Origin: Chelativorans sp. YIM 93263
Lineage (GTDB): Bacteria; Pseudomonadota; Alphaproteobacteria; Rhizobiales; Rhizobiaceae
Assembly: GCF_028767125.1 (NCBI RefSeq)
Contig: NZ_JAKCWP010000002.1
Location: 540,696 to 604,695, forward strand
Reading direction: 5' to 3'
Length of the DNA: 64,000 nucleotides
The stretch's first letter is position 1, and each line of letters opens with the position of its first letter. The notes below the pieces were generated by a model. The model did not search any database. It had not been told where the DNA came from and saw only the letters and a program-made list of their open reading frames with translations. Shown one piece after another: positions 39,580-50,566 of the stretch. The position numbers and the translations under genes are program-made.

Positions 39580-40734
39580 TCAGCCCGCCACCGCCTCCCG
39601 CCCGGTGACATGACCATAGTTCAGCGGCACTCGCTTTTCCGGCCGCCGCCGCGTGAGCGCCAGCACGATACCCATGGAGATTGCCATCGCGAGCAGCGAA
39701 GACCCGCCGTAGGAGACGAAAGGCAACGTCATACCTTTCGCCGGCATCATGCGCACATTCACCGCCATATTGATGATCGATTGGAATCCGAACAGGATAA
39801 CAAGCCCGCTCACCGCGTAGCGCATGAAGTCGTCGCTTTCGCGCCGCGCCAATATCAGACCACGCAAGACGATAAAGGCGAACAGCGCCAGGATTATCAT
39901 GCAGATGACGATCCCGAACTCCTCGCCGGCCACCGCAAAAACGAAATCCGTGTGTCCATCCGGCAGGATCCGCTTGATCGAACCTTCGCCGGGGCCTTGT
40001 CCAAGCCAGCCCCCCCGCGTGATCGCCTCCAAGCTCATGTCCACCTGATACGTATCCCCTTCCCCGGTGATGAAACGGTCGATGCGGTCCGCCACATGCG
40101 GGAAAAAGGAATAAGCGGCAAGGGCACCGGCCAGGCCGAGCCCTCCGAGCACCAAAATCCAAAACCAGGAAACCCCGGCGATAAAGAACATTGCGCCCCA
40201 GGTGCCGAGCAGCAGTATCGTTTGCCCGAGGTCCGGCTGAGCAATCAGCAGTGCCAGGACAAGCCCCAAAAGGATCATCGCGAAGAAGTTGCCCGGAATT
40301 TCCGGCTGACGCGCATGCTCGGCAAAAAGCCAGGCGCAGATTACCACAAAAGCGGGCTTCATATACTCCGAGGGCTGAATGGAGACGCCGGCGATGTAAA
40401 TCCAGCGCCGCGCCCCCTTCACCTCCATGCCGACGAAGAGCGTGGCCACCATCAAGACCAGCGAAACAATGAGCATCACCAGAGTGAGACGGCGTGCATT
40501 TCGGGCATTCATGAACGAAACGCCAATCAACGCGATCACCGCAAGCAGCATATAGGCGATCTGCCGCGTGACGAAATGGAAACTGTCGAGCCCGATACGC
40601 TCGGCTACGGCAGGGCTGGCTGCGAAGGAAAGTACAACCCCCATCCCCATAAGCAGCAGAAACGCGGCGAGAAACCAGCGGTCGACGGTCCACCACCAGT
40701 TCGCCACCGGACTGCGGTCGGTACGACTGATCAT
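39580..40734 (-). CDS. ftsW: Septal peptidoglycan glycosyltransferase FtsW (SEDS)
   Basis: Polytopic SEDS polymerase that works with FtsI at the septum. The 384-residue protein has about ten membrane segments and the SEDS motifs [29 protein letters not shown] (the Asp region of the large periplasmic loop) and [13 protein letters not shown]. It starts with an ATG that overlaps murD by 4 nt. Confidence 0.94.
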   Translation of the reverse strand: MISRTDRSPVANWWWTVDRWFLAAFLLLMGMGVVLSFAASPAVAERIGLDSFHFVTRQIAYMLLAVIALIGVSFMNARNARRLTLVMLIVSLVLMVATLFVGMEVKGARRWIYIAGVSIQPSEYMKPAFVVICAWLFAEHARQPEIPGNFFAMILLGLVLALLIAQPDLGQTILLLGTWGAMFFIAGVSWFWILVLGGLGLAGALAAYSFFPHVADRIDRFITGEGDTYQVDMSLEAITRGGWLGQGPGEGSIKRILPDGHTDFVFAVAGEEFGIVICMIILALFAFIVLRGLILARRESDDFMRYAVSGLVILFGFQSIINMAVNVRMMPAKGMTLPFVSYGGSSLLAMAISMGIVLALTRRRPEKRVPLNYGHVTGREAVAG

Positions 40735-42131
40735 CCCTTCCCTCCGATTGCTTCCACGCCGGCGAGCGAAAACACCGCCTCGCGAAACGCTTCACCTCTG
40801 ATCTCGAAATTCCTGAACTGATCAAAACTCGCACACGCCGGGGATAGCAGAACCACGACTTCCTCCGCAGGATCGTCCTGCGCATCACGTGCGGCATGCT
40901 CGACCGCAGCGGCTACAGTCCCCGAAATTTCGTAAGAGGTCCCCTCGCCCAAGGTAGCCGCGAAGGCTGGCGCCGCCTCGCCCACGAGATAGGCCTTGGC
41001 GACGCGCGGGAAAAGCGGTCGTAGCTTCTCGATGCCCCCTTCCTTGGGAAGCCCTCCCACGATCCAGTAGATCCGCGAAAAGCTCGATAAGGCAGGAGCC
41101 GAGGCATCGGCGTTGGTGGCTTTGGAGTCATTGACGAACAGCACCTGCCCGCGCCGGGCCACCTGCTCCATGCGGTGCACGAGACCGGGAAAGCTCTCGA
41201 AGCCAGCCTGGATTTCCTCGCTGGAAAGCCCCGAGATACGACAGGCGGCGAGTGCGGCCAGCGCATTCTGTGCGTTATGCAGCCCTCGCAGCGAGCCGAC
41301 ACCGTGCAAGGAAACGAGCGGTTCCGCTCGTCCCGCCTCGGCGTGCACCAACTCTGCCCCATGCGCGAAGTAGCCGGTCTCCAGCGTCTGCGATACAGAG
41401 ATGCGCACGACTTTCCGCCCTGCTCGTTCCAGCCGGTCCGCCACCGCCGCGCCGTGCTCGTCATCCACACCGACGATCGCCGCGGCGCTACCGGCGACCA
41501 GGCGCTCCTTGATGGCCACGTAGCGCTCCATCGTGCCATGACGGTCCAGATGATCAGGCGACAGATTAAGCAGAATGCCCACGGTCGGATCGAGGGTTGG
41601 AGCAAGATCGATCTGATATGACGAACACTCCACGACGTAGTGCCGCTCGGCTTCCGGCCGATCCAGACTCAAGACCGCCCTGCCGATATTGCCGCCCATT
41701 TGAGTGTCGCGCCCGGCGGATTTCAGTACGTGGGAAATCAATGCCGTGGTGGTCGATTTGCCATTGGTGCCGGTCACCGCAATGAAAGGCGCCTCAGGCG
41801 CACGCACCCGCCGCTCCCGCGCGAAAAGTTCGATGTCGCCGATGATCTCGACACCATTGTCCCGCGCCAGATCGACCGTCCAGTGCGGCCGAGGGTGGGT
41901 CAGCGGCACACCCGGCGCGAGCACGAGCGCGTTCAATGCGCTCCAGTCCACCTCTCGCAGATCCGTAGTGGAAATACCCTCATCGTTCGCACGCTCGACG
42001 CTTTCGGGATTGTCGTCCCAGGCTGTGACTGCCGCACCGCCCTCCACCAACGCACACGCTGTCACAAGTCCGGAGCCACCCAGCCCGAAGACAGCGACCC
42101 TTTTTCCGTCGAAGGTGGAGGCGAGGATCAT
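40731..42131 (-). CDS. murD: UDP-N-acetylmuramoylalanine--D-glutamate ligase
   Basis: Adds D-glutamate to UDP-MurNAc-L-Ala. The 466-residue protein has the Rossmann start [24 protein letters not shown] loop [27 protein letters not shown], and [17 protein letters not shown] plus [14 protein letters not shown], all typical of MurD. It starts 7 nt after mraY and overlaps ftsW by 4 nt. Confidence 0.95.
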   Translation of the reverse strand: MILASTFDGKRVAVFGLGGSGLVTACALVEGGAAVTAWDDNPESVERANDEGISTTDLREVDWSALNALVLAPGVPLTHPRPHWTVDLARDNGVEIIGDIELFARERRVRAPEAPFIAVTGTNGKSTTTALISHVLKSAGRDTQMGGNIGRAVLSLDRPEAERHYVVECSSYQIDLAPTLDPTVGILLNLSPDHLDRHGTMERYVAIKERLVAGSAAAIVGVDDEHGAAVADRLERAGRKVVRISVSQTLETGYFAHGAELVHAEAGRAEPLVSLHGVGSLRGLHNAQNALAALAACRISGLSSEEIQAGFESFPGLVHRMEQVARRGQVLFVNDSKATNADASAPALSSFSRIYWIVGGLPKEGGIEKLRPLFPRVAKAYLVGEAAPAFAATLGEGTSYEISGTVAAAVEHAARDAQDDPAEEVVVLLSPACASFDQFRNFEIRGEAFREAVFSLAGVEAIGGKG

Positions 42132-42138
42132 GGCAGAC

Positions 42139-43221
42139 CTACCGCAGCTTCAACGTAGATAGGCCGACCAGCGCGAGCATAACGGCGATAATCCAGAAGC
42201 GGATGACCACCTGGCTTTCCGTCCAGCCCTTCTTCTCGAAGTGGTGATGGATCGGCGCCATCAGAAAGACGCGCTGCCCGGTCATCTTGAACACGGCCAC
42301 CTGGATGATGACTGAAAATATCTCGACCACAAACAGGCCGCCGATGATCGCCAGAACGATTTCGTGCTTCGTAGCCACCGCGATCGTGCCAATCAGCCCG
42401 CCAAGCGCGAGTGAACCTGTGTCCCCCATGAAAATCGCCGCCGGCGGCGCGTTAAACCACAAGAAGCCCAATCCCGCGCCGATCACGGCTCCCAGCAGAA
42501 CCGCAAGTTCACCCGTGCCCGGCACGAAATGGATCTGCAGATAATCGGCGAAGATCGCGTTGCCCGACAGGTAGGCGATCACGCCGAATGAGGCAGCCGC
42601 CACCATCACCGGTACCGTCGCCAGCCCGTCCAGCCCGTCCGTCAAATTGACGGCATTTCCCGCTCCAACGATGACAAACGCAGCGAAAGGTATGAAGAAA
42701 ATGCCGAGATTGAGGAGTAGCTCCTTGAAAAAGGGGAACGTCAACGAAGACGAAAAAGGCGCCTCGCCTGCCCGCATGATAATCCAGGCAGCGAATCCGG
42801 CGATCAGAAACTCCATCACCAGCCGACTCTTGCCGGAAAAACCGTCGTCGGACTGCTTGGTCACCTTCAGGTAATCATCATAAAAGCCGATGGCGCCGAA
42901 GCCGACGGTGACCATCAGCACGGTCCAGACATAGACGCTCGAGAGATTGGACCAAAGCAGCGCGGAACCCAGAATACCGCTTAGAATCATCAAGCCGCCC
43001 ATGGTGGGCGTTCCCGCCTTCTTGAAATGCGTCTGCGGGCCGTCTGCGCGGATCGGCTGACCCCGGCCCTGGCGGACCCGAAGTGAATCAATAATTGTCG
43101 GCCCGAACAGGAAGACGATGAACGCCGCCGTTATGAGTGCCCCGCCCGTGCGGAAGGTAATGTAACGGAATACGTTGAATGCCGTGAATTCATCGGCGAA
43201 CTGGACCAGCAGTAGAAGCAT
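42139..43221 (-). CDS. mraY: Phospho-MurNAc-pentapeptide transferase MraY
   Basis: Polytopic enzyme making lipid I from undecaprenyl phosphate and UDP-MurNAc-pentapeptide. The 360-residue protein has about ten membrane segments, [31 protein letters not shown] (Asp pair for Mg), [10 protein letters not shown] and the cytoplasmic [13 protein letters not shown] histidine loop. It is 26 nt after murF and 7 nt before murD. Confidence 0.95.
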   Translation of the reverse strand: MLLLLVQFADEFTAFNVFRYITFRTGGALITAAFIVFLFGPTIIDSLRVRQGRGQPIRADGPQTHFKKAGTPTMGGLMILSGILGSALLWSNLSSVYVWTVLMVTVGFGAIGFYDDYLKVTKQSDDGFSGKSRLVMEFLIAGFAAWIIMRAGEAPFSSSLTFPFFKELLLNLGIFFIPFAAFVIVGAGNAVNLTDGLDGLATVPVMVAAASFGVIAYLSGNAIFADYLQIHFVPGTGELAVLLGAVIGAGLGFLWFNAPPAAIFMGDTGSLALGGLIGTIAVATKHEIVLAIIGGLFVVEIFSVIIQVAVFKMTGQRVFLMAPIHHHFEKKGWTESQVVIRFWIIAVMLALVGLSTLKLR

Positions 43222-43247
43222 GAAATAATCCCGCCCGGACTTGTCAT

Positions 43248-44678
43248 TTATGCGTTATGCGTGTGCCGGGCGTCCGGGAAGCGCTTCAGCAGCGTTTCCA
43301 CCAGCTTCGAGAGGCCGATACTTTTCGACGACTTGATCATGATCGTGTCCCCCGGCTTAAGTGTATCGAGAAGCACCGGTTGAAGCTCCTCGGGGTTCTC
43401 GCGGTATTCTGTATGGACATCGGCCGGCGGATTGTCGGCCAGTGCCTTCATTTCCGGACCGCCGAGCAACAGCAAGTCGACCCTGGTCCCCGCAATGATC
43501 TTGGCGAGAGCCTCGTGAAGCTTCGCCGAATGGGCGCCGAGTTCCAGCATGTCGCCCAATACCGCGATGCGGCGGCCTTCGCCGGAAACGGGCGCGCTGT
43601 CAAGAAGCTGGATCGCCGCTTTCACAGACGCCGGATTGGCATTATAACTTTCGTCGATGAGTGTGGCAGTTCCGCCGTCGACCCGCAGGCGATGGCGTCG
43701 CCCCCGCCCCTCTTCCGCCGAAAACGAACCGAGTGAGGTGACCAGCTTCGACACATCGGCGCCCGCTAGATAACCCGCGCCAACTGCCGCCAGCGCATTG
43801 TGCACCATATGCCGTCCGGGGGCGCGAAGGTGCCCGCTAATATCCTCACCGGCAATCTTGAGGGAAATGGCAGAGCCATCTTCTTGCGGCTCCCAATGCG
43901 TTAGTCTGAACTGCGCGCGAGCGTTCTCACCAAATCCCCAGACATTCTTGACGCCGGCCTTTCCGGCCATTTCCGATAGCAGCTTCCAGTGCTGGTCGTC
44001 GCGGTTGATAAGCGCGCTGCCGCCGCGCACGACGCCGGAGAAAATCTCGCCTTTCGCGCGGGCGATCTCCTCAAGGCTTTTGAAATGCCCCAGATGGGCG
44101 GCAGCGATCATGGTGACGATCGCAATGTGCGGCTGGACGAGTTTGGTCAGCGGCTCGATTTCACCGGCGTGACTCATGCCGATCTCGAAGACTGCGTAAT
44201 CGCAATCGGCCGGCATCCGCGCGAGAGACAGCGGCACACCCCAATGATTGTTGAAAGAGCGTTCCGCCGCATGAACGGTGCCGACGCTGCCAAGCGCATG
44301 GCGCAGCATGCCTTTGGTCGTGGTTTTACCCGCCGAGCCGGTTACCGCGATAATCTTTGCGCGCGAGCGCTTGCGCGCCGCAGCCGCCACATCCCCCAGC
44401 GCCTTGAGAACGTCGGGCACCACCAGCTTGGGAACGGCGAGACGACCGAGCGCGGGAAGTTTTTCCTCCGAAACGACCAGGAGCCCGGCACCAGCCGCCA
44501 TGGCCGAGGTAGCAAAATCGTGCCCGTCGAACCGCTCGCCTTTGATCGCAAAAAAGGCGTCGCCGCGCTGCAACGTGCGAGTATCGATGGAGATACCTGT
44601 CACCCCTTCCGGCGCATTGCCGAAGGGACGCCCGCCCATGGCTGCGGCCAGGGATTGCGTGTCCCAAAGAAAACTCAC
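43248..44678 (-). CDS. murF: UDP-N-acetylmuramoyl-tripeptide--D-Ala-D-Ala ligase
   Basis: Adds D-Ala-D-Ala, made by Ddl, to complete the pentapeptide. The 476-residue protein has the N-terminal UDP-binding domain ([27 protein letters not shown]), ATP loop [45 protein letters not shown] and VLGDMLELG. It overlaps the murE stop by 4 nt. Confidence 0.95.
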   Translation of the reverse strand: MSFLWDTQSLAAAMGGRPFGNAPEGVTGISIDTRTLQRGDAFFAIKGERFDGHDFATSAMAAGAGLLVVSEEKLPALGRLAVPKLVVPDVLKALGDVAAAARKRSRAKIIAVTGSAGKTTTKGMLRHALGSVGTVHAAERSFNNHWGVPLSLARMPADCDYAVFEIGMSHAGEIEPLTKLVQPHIAIVTMIAAAHLGHFKSLEEIARAKGEIFSGVVRGGSALINRDDQHWKLLSEMAGKAGVKNVWGFGENARAQFRLTHWEPQEDGSAISLKIAGEDISGHLRAPGRHMVHNALAAVGAGYLAGADVSKLVTSLGSFSAEEGRGRRHRLRVDGGTATLIDESYNANPASVKAAIQLLDSAPVSGEGRRIAVLGDMLELGAHSAKLHEALAKIIAGTRVDLLLLGGPEMKALADNPPADVHTEYRENPEELQPVLLDTLKPGDTIMIKSSKSIGLSKLVETLLKRFPDARHTHNA

Positions 44679-46129
44679 GCGTCCAGTTCCTCCAATGTTT
44701 TGCGAACCTCCTCATGATCGGAGAAGTGGCTTTTCCGGCCGGCAATCTCCTGACCAACCTCGTGCCCCTTGCCTGCCACGATCAGTGTATCACCGGTGCG
44801 CAGCATTGAAATGGCGGTCCGTATCGCTTCGCGCCGGTCCCCAATTTCCTCTGCGTTCGGCACCGCCTCTAAAATTGCCTGGCGAATTGATGCCGGATCT
44901 TCCGACCGCGGATTGTCGTCAGTCACAATGGCGACGTCGGCAAGCCGCCGGGCGATCTCGCCCATGATCGGGCGCTTCCCCGGGTCGCGGTCACCGCCGC
45001 AACCGAACACGACAATGACGCGCCCGGTCGTGAATGGTCGCACGGCCAGAAGCACGTTCTCCAAGGCGTCCGGTTTGTGGGCGTAATCGACATAGACCTG
45101 CGCCCCATTAGCCGCCGTACCGGCCAGTTCGAGGCGTCCCGAGGCGCCTTTCAGTGTCTCGAGCGCCGCCAATGCGCGCGTGGCGTCGAGCCCGGTAGCG
45201 ATGGCGAGCCCGGCTGCGACGAGCGCGTTACTGATCTGAAAATCGCCGGCAAGCGGAAGATCAACCTCATAAATCGTCCCGTCGAATTCCACCTCGGCGC
45301 GTTGACGGTGACGCTCGTGCTCGACCCGCTTCAATGTCAGGAACGCGCCTTTTCGCCCAACCGTGTGAATCGTGAGACCGGCTTCCTCGGCAACCCTCGT
45401 CGTCGCCTCGGACCAGTCATCATCGGCAAAAATGACGGCCGGCGCGCCCTTGGGCAGCAGAGTATCGAAGAGGCGCATTTTGGAGCGGTGATAATGCTCG
45501 ACCGTCGGATGATAATCCATATGGTCACGCCCGAGATTGGTGAACGCGCCAGCAGCGAGATGAACACCGTCCAGCCGTCTTTGGGCGAGCCCATGGCTCG
45601 ATGCTTCCATTGCCGCATGGGTCACACCGCTCTCCACCAGTTCTGCAAGCAGGCGATGGAGTGAGATCGGCTCGGGGGTCGTCAGTTCTCCATAATCGTC
45701 GCGTCCCGGCGCGACCACACCCGTCGTCCCGATACTCGCGGCGAATTGGCCGGCGTGCTCCCATATCTGGCGCGTGAAGGAGGCAACGGAGGTCTTGCCG
45801 CTGGTACCGGTAACCGCCACCATCATCTCCGGTTGGGGCTGGTAGAAACGCGCTGCGGAAAGAGCCAGTGCTCGGCGCGGATCATCGACTTCGATGACGG
45901 GAACGTCGAGCTGGCTACTTATCCCACCCCTTCCCGCCACCACTACCGCTGCGCCGCGCGAGATCGCGTCGGCTGCAAAGGCGGCACCATCCGCTTTCGT
46001 CCCCGGAAGTGCGAAAAAAATGTTACCCGCCGAGACCTGTCGGGAATCCGATGCCAAACCGGAAACTTGCGTACTGTCTGGCGATAAGCCGTCCAATGGC
46101 AGGATATCGGCAAGTTTACCCAGTTTCAT
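44675..46129 (-). CDS. murE: UDP-MurNAc-tripeptide synthetase, meso-diaminopimelate type
   Basis: Adds meso-diaminopimelate as the third stem residue. The 484-residue protein has [23 protein letters not shown] loop [13 protein letters not shown] and the DNPRSEDP motif, whose Arg is used for DAP rather than lysine, so a Gram-negative DAP-type wall is expected. ATG 46129 is chosen because the conserved domain begins there. The 17-residue upstream extension lies in the ftsI-murE gap, and 47 nt separate ftsI and this start. Confidence 0.95.
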   Translation of the reverse strand: MKLGKLADILPLDGLSPDSTQVSGLASDSRQVSAGNIFFALPGTKADGAAFAADAISRGAAVVVAGRGGISSQLDVPVIEVDDPRRALALSAARFYQPQPEMMVAVTGTSGKTSVASFTRQIWEHAGQFAASIGTTGVVAPGRDDYGELTTPEPISLHRLLAELVESGVTHAAMEASSHGLAQRRLDGVHLAAGAFTNLGRDHMDYHPTVEHYHRSKMRLFDTLLPKGAPAVIFADDDWSEATTRVAEEAGLTIHTVGRKGAFLTLKRVEHERHRQRAEVEFDGTIYEVDLPLAGDFQISNALVAAGLAIATGLDATRALAALETLKGASGRLELAGTAANGAQVYVDYAHKPDALENVLLAVRPFTTGRVIVVFGCGGDRDPGKRPIMGEIARRLADVAIVTDDNPRSEDPASIRQAILEAVPNAEEIGDRREAIRTAISMLRTGDTLIVAGKGHEVGQEIAGRKSHFSDHEEVRKTLEELDA

Positions 46130-46176
46130 TGACGTCCCAGATTTTCTGTTCAACCAGCTCGGCGCATCCCGCAGAA

Positions 46177-47898
46177 TCACTGATACGAGACCATTAAAGC
46201 CTCACCTTCATGGCCGAAATCCGGCTGAACGCCAAGGAATGGAGCCGTCCGGCGAATAATATTAGCAACAGTCGGCGCCGTGTTCAGCCCCGCGGTGGCG
46301 TAGTACTTTCCTTCTTCGGGCTTCGGCTCGTCCAGAATGACCAGAACCAGGTACTCGGGATCGCTTGCCGGAAATCCGGCAACAAACGCGTTGAAGCGTT
46401 TGTCGTTCGAATATCGGCCGTTCACCACCTTCTCGGCCGTCCCCGTCTTGCCGCCGACTCTGTAGCCCTCCACCTCTGCATTTTTGCCGGACCCTCTTCG
46501 ATCCTCAACATTGAGGCGGAAAAGATATCGCATTTGGCTGCTCGCTTCGGGTGAAATGACCTGTTGCGCCAGCGATGCCGCTTCTTCCTCGCTGCGCGGG
46601 AGAAAAGTCGGCTGAAGAAGTTTTCCTCCATTGAGCATCGCGGCTGCCGATGCCGCAGTCTGAAGCGGCGTCGTCGCCACACCATGACCGAAGGAAATCG
46701 TGACGGAGTTGAGCTTCTTCCACTGCTTCGGTTCGGTCGGCCGGGCGACCTCGGGCAGTTCGGTTTGCATACGCTCCAGCAGACCCACCCGCTTGAGAAA
46801 GTTTCGATGCCCCTCGATCCCGACTACATCCGCCATTTTGGCAGTTCCGATATTCGAGGAGTAAATGAAGATTTCCGGCACAGTGAGCACGCGCCGTTTT
46901 CCATGATAGTCGTTGATTGTGAAACCGCCGAGCCGGATCGGATGCGTTGCATCGAACGAGCTGGAGAGGTTGACCTTGCCGGAATCCAGAGCCATCGCCG
47001 TCGTAAAGAGCTTGAAGGTGGAACCCATCTCGAACACGCCGCCCGACATGCGATTGAGCCGGTCCTTGTCCAGCGCGTTGTCGGGCTTGTTGGGATCGTA
47101 GTCGGGCAGCGAGACCATCGCCATGACCTCGCCCGTATCGGCCTTGAGAATAACGCCGCCCGCGGCAATTGCCCTGTATCGCTCCATGGCCCGGGTCAAC
47201 TCGTCGTGCATGACGAACTGTGCTCTGGAGTCAATCGACAGCCGCACGGGATTAAGCGTTTCCGGGCCTGCGAGCCCAAGCGCCTGCAAATCCGCAAGCC
47301 CCTGATTGTCGATATATTTTTCGATACCCGCTATGCCTTTATTGTCGATATCGACCAAGCCGAGAATGTGAGAGGCCGTCGAGCCCCCCGGGTAAAACCG
47401 GCGGGTCTCGGTCCGGAAGCCCAGCCCGGGAACCCCGAGCGCAAGAATTTGGCTCTGCTGGCGCGGAGAAAGCTGGCGGCGCAGCCACACAAAACCGGCA
47501 TCACTGCTGAGCCGCCGATAGACTTCCCCGTAATTGAGGTCGGGCAGCACGGTCCGCAGCTGTTCAATCGCTTCGTCGACATCGACAATGCGCCGCGGCT
47601 CGGCAAAGAGCGATGCTGTCTTGATGTCGGTCGCCAGCACCTCTCCGTTTCGGTCGACGATATCGGGCCTCGATGCGGTGGGCCGCACCTCCGGCAGGCT
47701 GGCAGCAGTCTCTTCGACCATGCCGAGTTGGACCAGTCGTCCTCCAATGGCTGCATAAACGCCGAATATCATGACCATCGCGATGGCAATGCGGCCATTG
47801 GCGCGTCCGCCAGTTGCCTTGCGTCGCCCCTCCACCACGATGCGGGTGTTTGCGCTTTTCTTTTCAGACCTCGCCCGGAAAACATTTAGCGTTTTCAT
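46177..47898 (-). CDS. ftsI: Septal transpeptidase FtsI (PBP3)
   Basis: Class B penicillin-binding protein that crosslinks septal peptidoglycan with FtsW. The 573-residue protein has a basic N-terminus, one membrane span (about residues 37-55), a dimerisation domain, and a transpeptidase domain with GSTFKL (catalytic Ser293 and Lys296), the YSSN region (second motif) and GGKTGTAEK (KTG). Its ATG overlaps the ftsL stop by 1 nt (TGATG). Confidence 0.95.
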   Translation of the reverse strand: MKTLNVFRARSEKKSANTRIVVEGRRKATGGRANGRIAIAMVMIFGVYAAIGGRLVQLGMVEETAASLPEVRPTASRPDIVDRNGEVLATDIKTASLFAEPRRIVDVDEAIEQLRTVLPDLNYGEVYRRLSSDAGFVWLRRQLSPRQQSQILALGVPGLGFRTETRRFYPGGSTASHILGLVDIDNKGIAGIEKYIDNQGLADLQALGLAGPETLNPVRLSIDSRAQFVMHDELTRAMERYRAIAAGGVILKADTGEVMAMVSLPDYDPNKPDNALDKDRLNRMSGGVFEMGSTFKLFTTAMALDSGKVNLSSSFDATHPIRLGGFTINDYHGKRRVLTVPEIFIYSSNIGTAKMADVVGIEGHRNFLKRVGLLERMQTELPEVARPTEPKQWKKLNSVTISFGHGVATTPLQTAASAAAMLNGGKLLQPTFLPRSEEEAASLAQQVISPEASSQMRYLFRLNVEDRRGSGKNAEVEGYRVGGKTGTAEKVVNGRYSNDKRFNAFVAGFPASDPEYLVLVILDEPKPEEGKYYATAGLNTAPTVANIIRRTAPFLGVQPDFGHEGEALMVSYQ

Positions 47899-48263
47899 CA
47901 GCGGACACCTCCAGTTACGACCGGATCTTGCCCGTCACCGACCGGTTCTCCTTGAACCATGAATGTTTCGTTACCGAACGGGATATCGCGCAGAGACTCC
48001 AGACTGATAATCTGACGCGCATCCAGCCCCTGAAGCCCAAGCTCCTCCTCATAGATTTCTGTCAGTTCCTGCAGGCGCTCCGGTTGCGTCAACAGGCTCC
48101 AATCCGCCTTCAGGACGTCGATTGCATCTTTTTCAAGCCGGATTTCGGTCTCCAGCGCGTCGATGCGATTCATCATCGCCTGTGCATCATGCTTGGTCTT
48201 GTAGGTAAAAGCGGCCGCTGAAAGCATGACCGCGATCAGTACAACATCGCTGGTTCGAAACAT
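47898..48263 (-). CDS. ftsL: Cell division protein FtsL
   Basis: Small bitopic divisome protein with a cytoplasmic tip, one membrane span (VVLIAVMLSAAAFTYK, about residues 7-22) and a periplasmic coiled coil (IDALETEIRLEKDAIDVLKADW). It is 121 residues. It partners with FtsB and FtsQ; sequence conservation is low, so identification rests on position between rsmH and ftsI and on topology. The start is 2 nt after rsmH. Confidence 0.88.
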   Translation of the reverse strand: MFRTSDVVLIAVMLSAAAFTYKTKHDAQAMMNRIDALETEIRLEKDAIDVLKADWSLLTQPERLQELTEIYEEELGLQGLDARQIISLESLRDIPFGNETFMVQGEPVGDGQDPVVTGGVR

Positions 48264-48265
48264 GC

Positions 48266-49291
48266 CTATCTTTCCTGTTCGCGAAGCTGCGTCGTGACAT
48301 TCAACGCAGGCACGCCCAAAATATCGAAATCGTCCACTCCAGCGGCCACGCCAGTGCGGCGGGCCGTTCTGAGCCGCGCCGAACGCGCACGCGGATTTTC
48401 TGCCGTTTCGGCATCATCCGGCGTGACCGGCTTCATTGGCTTCTCGAAGGTCGGCTTCGCGGCGGTCACCTGCGGCAAGTGCCGCGATGGCGAAGGCGGG
48501 CTGGAACGGGCCGCCATAAAGCGCTTGACGATGCGATCTTCCAACGAATGAAAGGTCACGACGGCCAAAACGCCGCCCGGTTTCAAGAGGCGTTCGGCGG
48601 CAAAAAGCGCACGCGCCAACTCGCCGAGCTCGTCATTGACGAAGATGCGCAACCCCTGAAACACCCGGGTGGCGGGATGGATCGTGTCGGTACGCTTTCG
48701 CCCCACCACGCGCTCGACCGTTTCCGCCAGATCGCTCGTCGTCTCGTAAGGCTTTTCGGCCCGCCGCTTCTCGATCGCGCGGGCGACGCGTCCGGCATGG
48801 CGCTCCTCGCCAAGCATGCCGAAGATCCGAGCCATATCGCCTATCTTAAAGCGGTTGACCACATCCGCCGCACTGATCCCCTGCCGACCCATGCGCATGT
48901 CGAGCGGACCCTCTCGACGAAACGAGAACCCGCGCTCCGCCTCATCGAGTTGCATCGACGACACGCCGACATCGAGCACCACGCCGTCGACCGAGCCGCC
49001 TGCTATGGACTCCATTTGCGAAAACCGCCCGAGTTGCACGCGCAGCCGTCCGCCATACCGCTGGATCATATCCTGCGCGGTGGCGATCGCATCGGGATCC
49101 CGATCGATCCCCACGACATCCGCCCCCTTTTCAAGCAAGGCGCAGGCGTAACCGCCCGCGCCAAATGTTCCGTCGAGGATGCACTTGCCGGGTGCAGGAT
49201 CGAGGGCCTCGATCACCGGCCGCAAAAGGACCGGAATGTGGCGGGCCAGTCCGCCACCGGAACGGCTTTCGCCGCCGGGGCCCGCCATCAT
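48266..49291 (-). CDS. rsmH: 16S rRNA C1402 N4-methyltransferase RsmH (MraW)
   Basis: Methylates C1402 at the decoding centre of 16S rRNA. The 341-residue protein has [13 protein letters not shown] near the N-terminus, SAM motif [48 protein letters not shown] (a hallmark stretch), and [14 protein letters not shown] at the C-terminal side. ATG 49291 overlaps the mraZ stop (ATGATGG), giving coupling. Confidence 0.95.
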   Translation of the reverse strand: MMAGPGGESRSGGGLARHIPVLLRPVIEALDPAPGKCILDGTFGAGGYACALLEKGADVVGIDRDPDAIATAQDMIQRYGGRLRVQLGRFSQMESIAGGSVDGVVLDVGVSSMQLDEAERGFSFRREGPLDMRMGRQGISAADVVNRFKIGDMARIFGMLGEERHAGRVARAIEKRRAEKPYETTSDLAETVERVVGRKRTDTIHPATRVFQGLRIFVNDELGELARALFAAERLLKPGGVLAVVTFHSLEDRIVKRFMAARSSPPSPSRHLPQVTAAKPTFEKPMKPVTPDDAETAENPRARSARLRTARRTGVAAGVDDFDILGVPALNVTTQLREQER

Positions 49292-49755
49292 TCCGTGCCG
49301 GCGGCGCGGGCCTGAGAAGCCTGCTGCCGCATCGCCGAGAGCCGCTGACGCACCTCCGCCGCATGGGCGTTCAGCCGCTCCGGTTCCCACATCTGAAAAA
49401 AAAGTCCGCGCCCCACGAAGGTCACTTCCGTCGTAATCCCCGTATGCTCGCGAAGAAAATCGCTCACCGTAATGCGGCCGTCCTGATCCAGCTTCAGGAA
49501 ACTGCCATCCCCGTGAATGAAGAAGGACATGTCGTCCGCCGTCTGCAAAAATGGATCCTCCAGCGCAATCCGTTCTTCGTATCGGTCCAGAAGGTCCGGC
49601 CCGCCGACATCCATCGCCGGAACGTCCAACGCTCTCAGCGCGTAAAGTTCCGAAAAGCCGCGCCTCTGCACCACAGACCGAAAATGCGCTGGAACTGAAA
49701 CCCGCCCCTTTGCGTCGATCCTGTTGGTTGCACTGGATAAAAACCGGTCCATCAC
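49288..49755 (-). CDS. mraZ: Transcriptional regulator MraZ
   Basis: AbrB-like protein that represses the dcw operon by binding TGGGN repeats. The 155-residue protein has two MraZ domains: [24 protein letters not shown] at the start and [21 protein letters not shown] in the second half, with a short basic C-terminal tail. It is the first gene of the dcw cluster, and a four-unit TGGGN array lies about 160 nt upstream. It overlaps rsmH by 4 nt. Confidence 0.94.
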   Translation of the reverse strand: MMDRFLSSATNRIDAKGRVSVPAHFRSVVQRRGFSELYALRALDVPAMDVGGPDLLDRYEERIALEDPFLQTADDMSFFIHGDGSFLKLDQDGRITVSDFLREHTGITTEVTFVGRGLFFQMWEPERLNAHAAEVRQRLSAMRQQASQARAAGTE

Positions 49756-49913
49756 TCGAAACTGCTGCTACCGGCGCCCTGTCCTTGCGCATCGCTTTCG
49801 ACCCTCGGCGCGGTTCCTCGATCCTGCCCGTAAAAACGCGCGGGCCCTAAATGTCTCCGCCCTCCCAAACCGGTGACGGCGCGACCAAACCGATTACTGA
49901 AACTACTGTAATA

Positions 49914-49948
49914 TGGGATACCATGGGAAAGCATGGGGGTCAACGGGA
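49914..49948 (+). promoter_or_regulatory. Putative MraZ operator: four TGGGN units at 10-bp period
   Basis: Units TGGGA (49914), TGGGA (49924), TGGGG (49934) and CGGGA (49944) are each separated by exactly 5 nt. MraZ is known to bind TGGGN direct repeats with 5-nt spacers, so the match is close. The repeats read on plus while mraZ is on minus, so orientation relative to the promoter is an open question. Distance to the mraZ start is about 160 nt. Confidence 0.65.
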
Positions 49949-49971
49949 ACAAACCCCACAAACGCCCATTT

Positions 49972-49996
49972 CGACGGGATTATGGCAATCCCGTCG
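49972..49996. repeat. Perfect 10-bp inverted repeat beside the MraZ array
   Basis: CGACGGGATT (49972-49981) and AATCCCGTCG (49987-49996), with 5-nt spacer ATGGC. It lies 23 bp from the TGGGN array. Its arms contain CGGGA, like the last array unit. There is no T-run on the minus side, so it does not look like an intrinsic terminator of rnpB. It could be an extra operator or a leader structure. Confidence 0.5.
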
Positions 49997-50081
49997 CTTA
50001 TGAGACGTTAACGACAAAGGAATACCGAAACCCCAGATTTTCTGGGATTCTTCCGGGTTCGATCGAACACGGGACTCGCTG

Positions 50082-50096
50082 TCCCATGCCGTCCCA
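50082..50096 (-). promoter_or_regulatory. Second TGGGA-N5-TGGGA pair on the minus strand
   Basis: Read on the minus strand, TGGGA occurs twice with a 5-nt spacer (complement of TCCCA at 50082-50086 and 50092-50096). It has the same spacing as the MraZ array but only two units and the orientation of mraZ. It sits 22 nt past the rnpB 3' end. It may be chance. Confidence 0.35.
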
Positions 50097-50117
50097 AGGT
50101 CTGCAAAGGGAGTGAAT

Positions 50118-50519
50118 GCCAGCCGGTCTGTAAGCCGGGTTCTGTATGGCCGCGCCGCCTCACGGCAGGCGCGACGTGACGGCCATTCCTCTGGGACCGG
50201 CGTTGCCACCGGCCTCAAGCAACCTACCCGAACGGTGGGCCGAAAACCTCCCTGAAGGCAGTGCCTTCCTACCGTTCCTATTCGGTTTTGCTCCCGGTGG
50301 GGTTTACCGTGCCGCGCCTGTTACCAGGGCGCGCGGTGGGCTTTTACTCCACCCTTTCACCCTTACCGCGCCCAAAGGGCGCGGCGGTCTTCTCTCTGTG
50401 GCACTTTCCCTGGGGTTGCCCCCGCCGGGCGTTACCCGGCACCGTGTTTCCGTGGAGCCCGGACTTTCCTCACACGCGACCTTTCGGCGCTTGCGCATGC
50501 GGCCGTCCGACCGGCTGGC
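50118..50519 (-). ncRNA. rnpB: RNase P RNA, bacterial type A
   Basis: Catalytic RNA of RNase P, about 402 nt, which matures tRNA 5' ends. On the minus strand the P1 helix pairs GCCAGCCGGTC at the 5' end with GACCGGCTGGC at the 3' end. The conserved core GAGGAAAGTCCGGGCTCC follows about 60 nt from the 5' end. AAACCCCACCGGGAGCAA and the 3' CAGAACCCGGCTTACAG are also present. The exact ends are set by P1 and may be off by a few bases. Open frames on both strands here are artefacts. It has its own sigma-70-type promoter. It lies 47 nt past the stop of the transglycosylase gene. Confidence 0.95.
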
Positions 50520-50525
50520 AGTTCG

Positions 50526-50554
50526 TATAAAGGGATTCACAGGACGAAAGGCAA
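50526..50554 (-). promoter_or_regulatory. rnpB promoter
   Basis: On the minus strand TTGCCT (50554-50549) and TTTATA (50531-50526) are spaced by exactly 17 nt. The first base of the P1 helix lies 7 nt after the -10 box. This is a good sigma-70 arrangement for the stable RNA. Confidence 0.65.
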
Positions 50555-50566
50555 TGCCTCCTGCCT

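Larger units (their letters stand above)
49756..50117. other. 362-bp upstream region of mraZ, between mraZ and rnpB
   Basis: Non-coding. It holds the TGGGN array (49914-49948), a perfect 10-bp inverted repeat (49972-49996) and a second TGGGA pair on minus (50082-50096). The rnpB 3' end is at 50118 on the same strand as mraZ, so this region also carries the rnpB 3' flank. No convincing intrinsic terminator and no clear -35/-10 pair for mraZ were found by eye. Confidence 0.6.

Noticed and set aside
39316..40821. 501-residue open frame on plus across murG/ftsW
   Set aside because: Antisense shadow of two confident genes with no motif.
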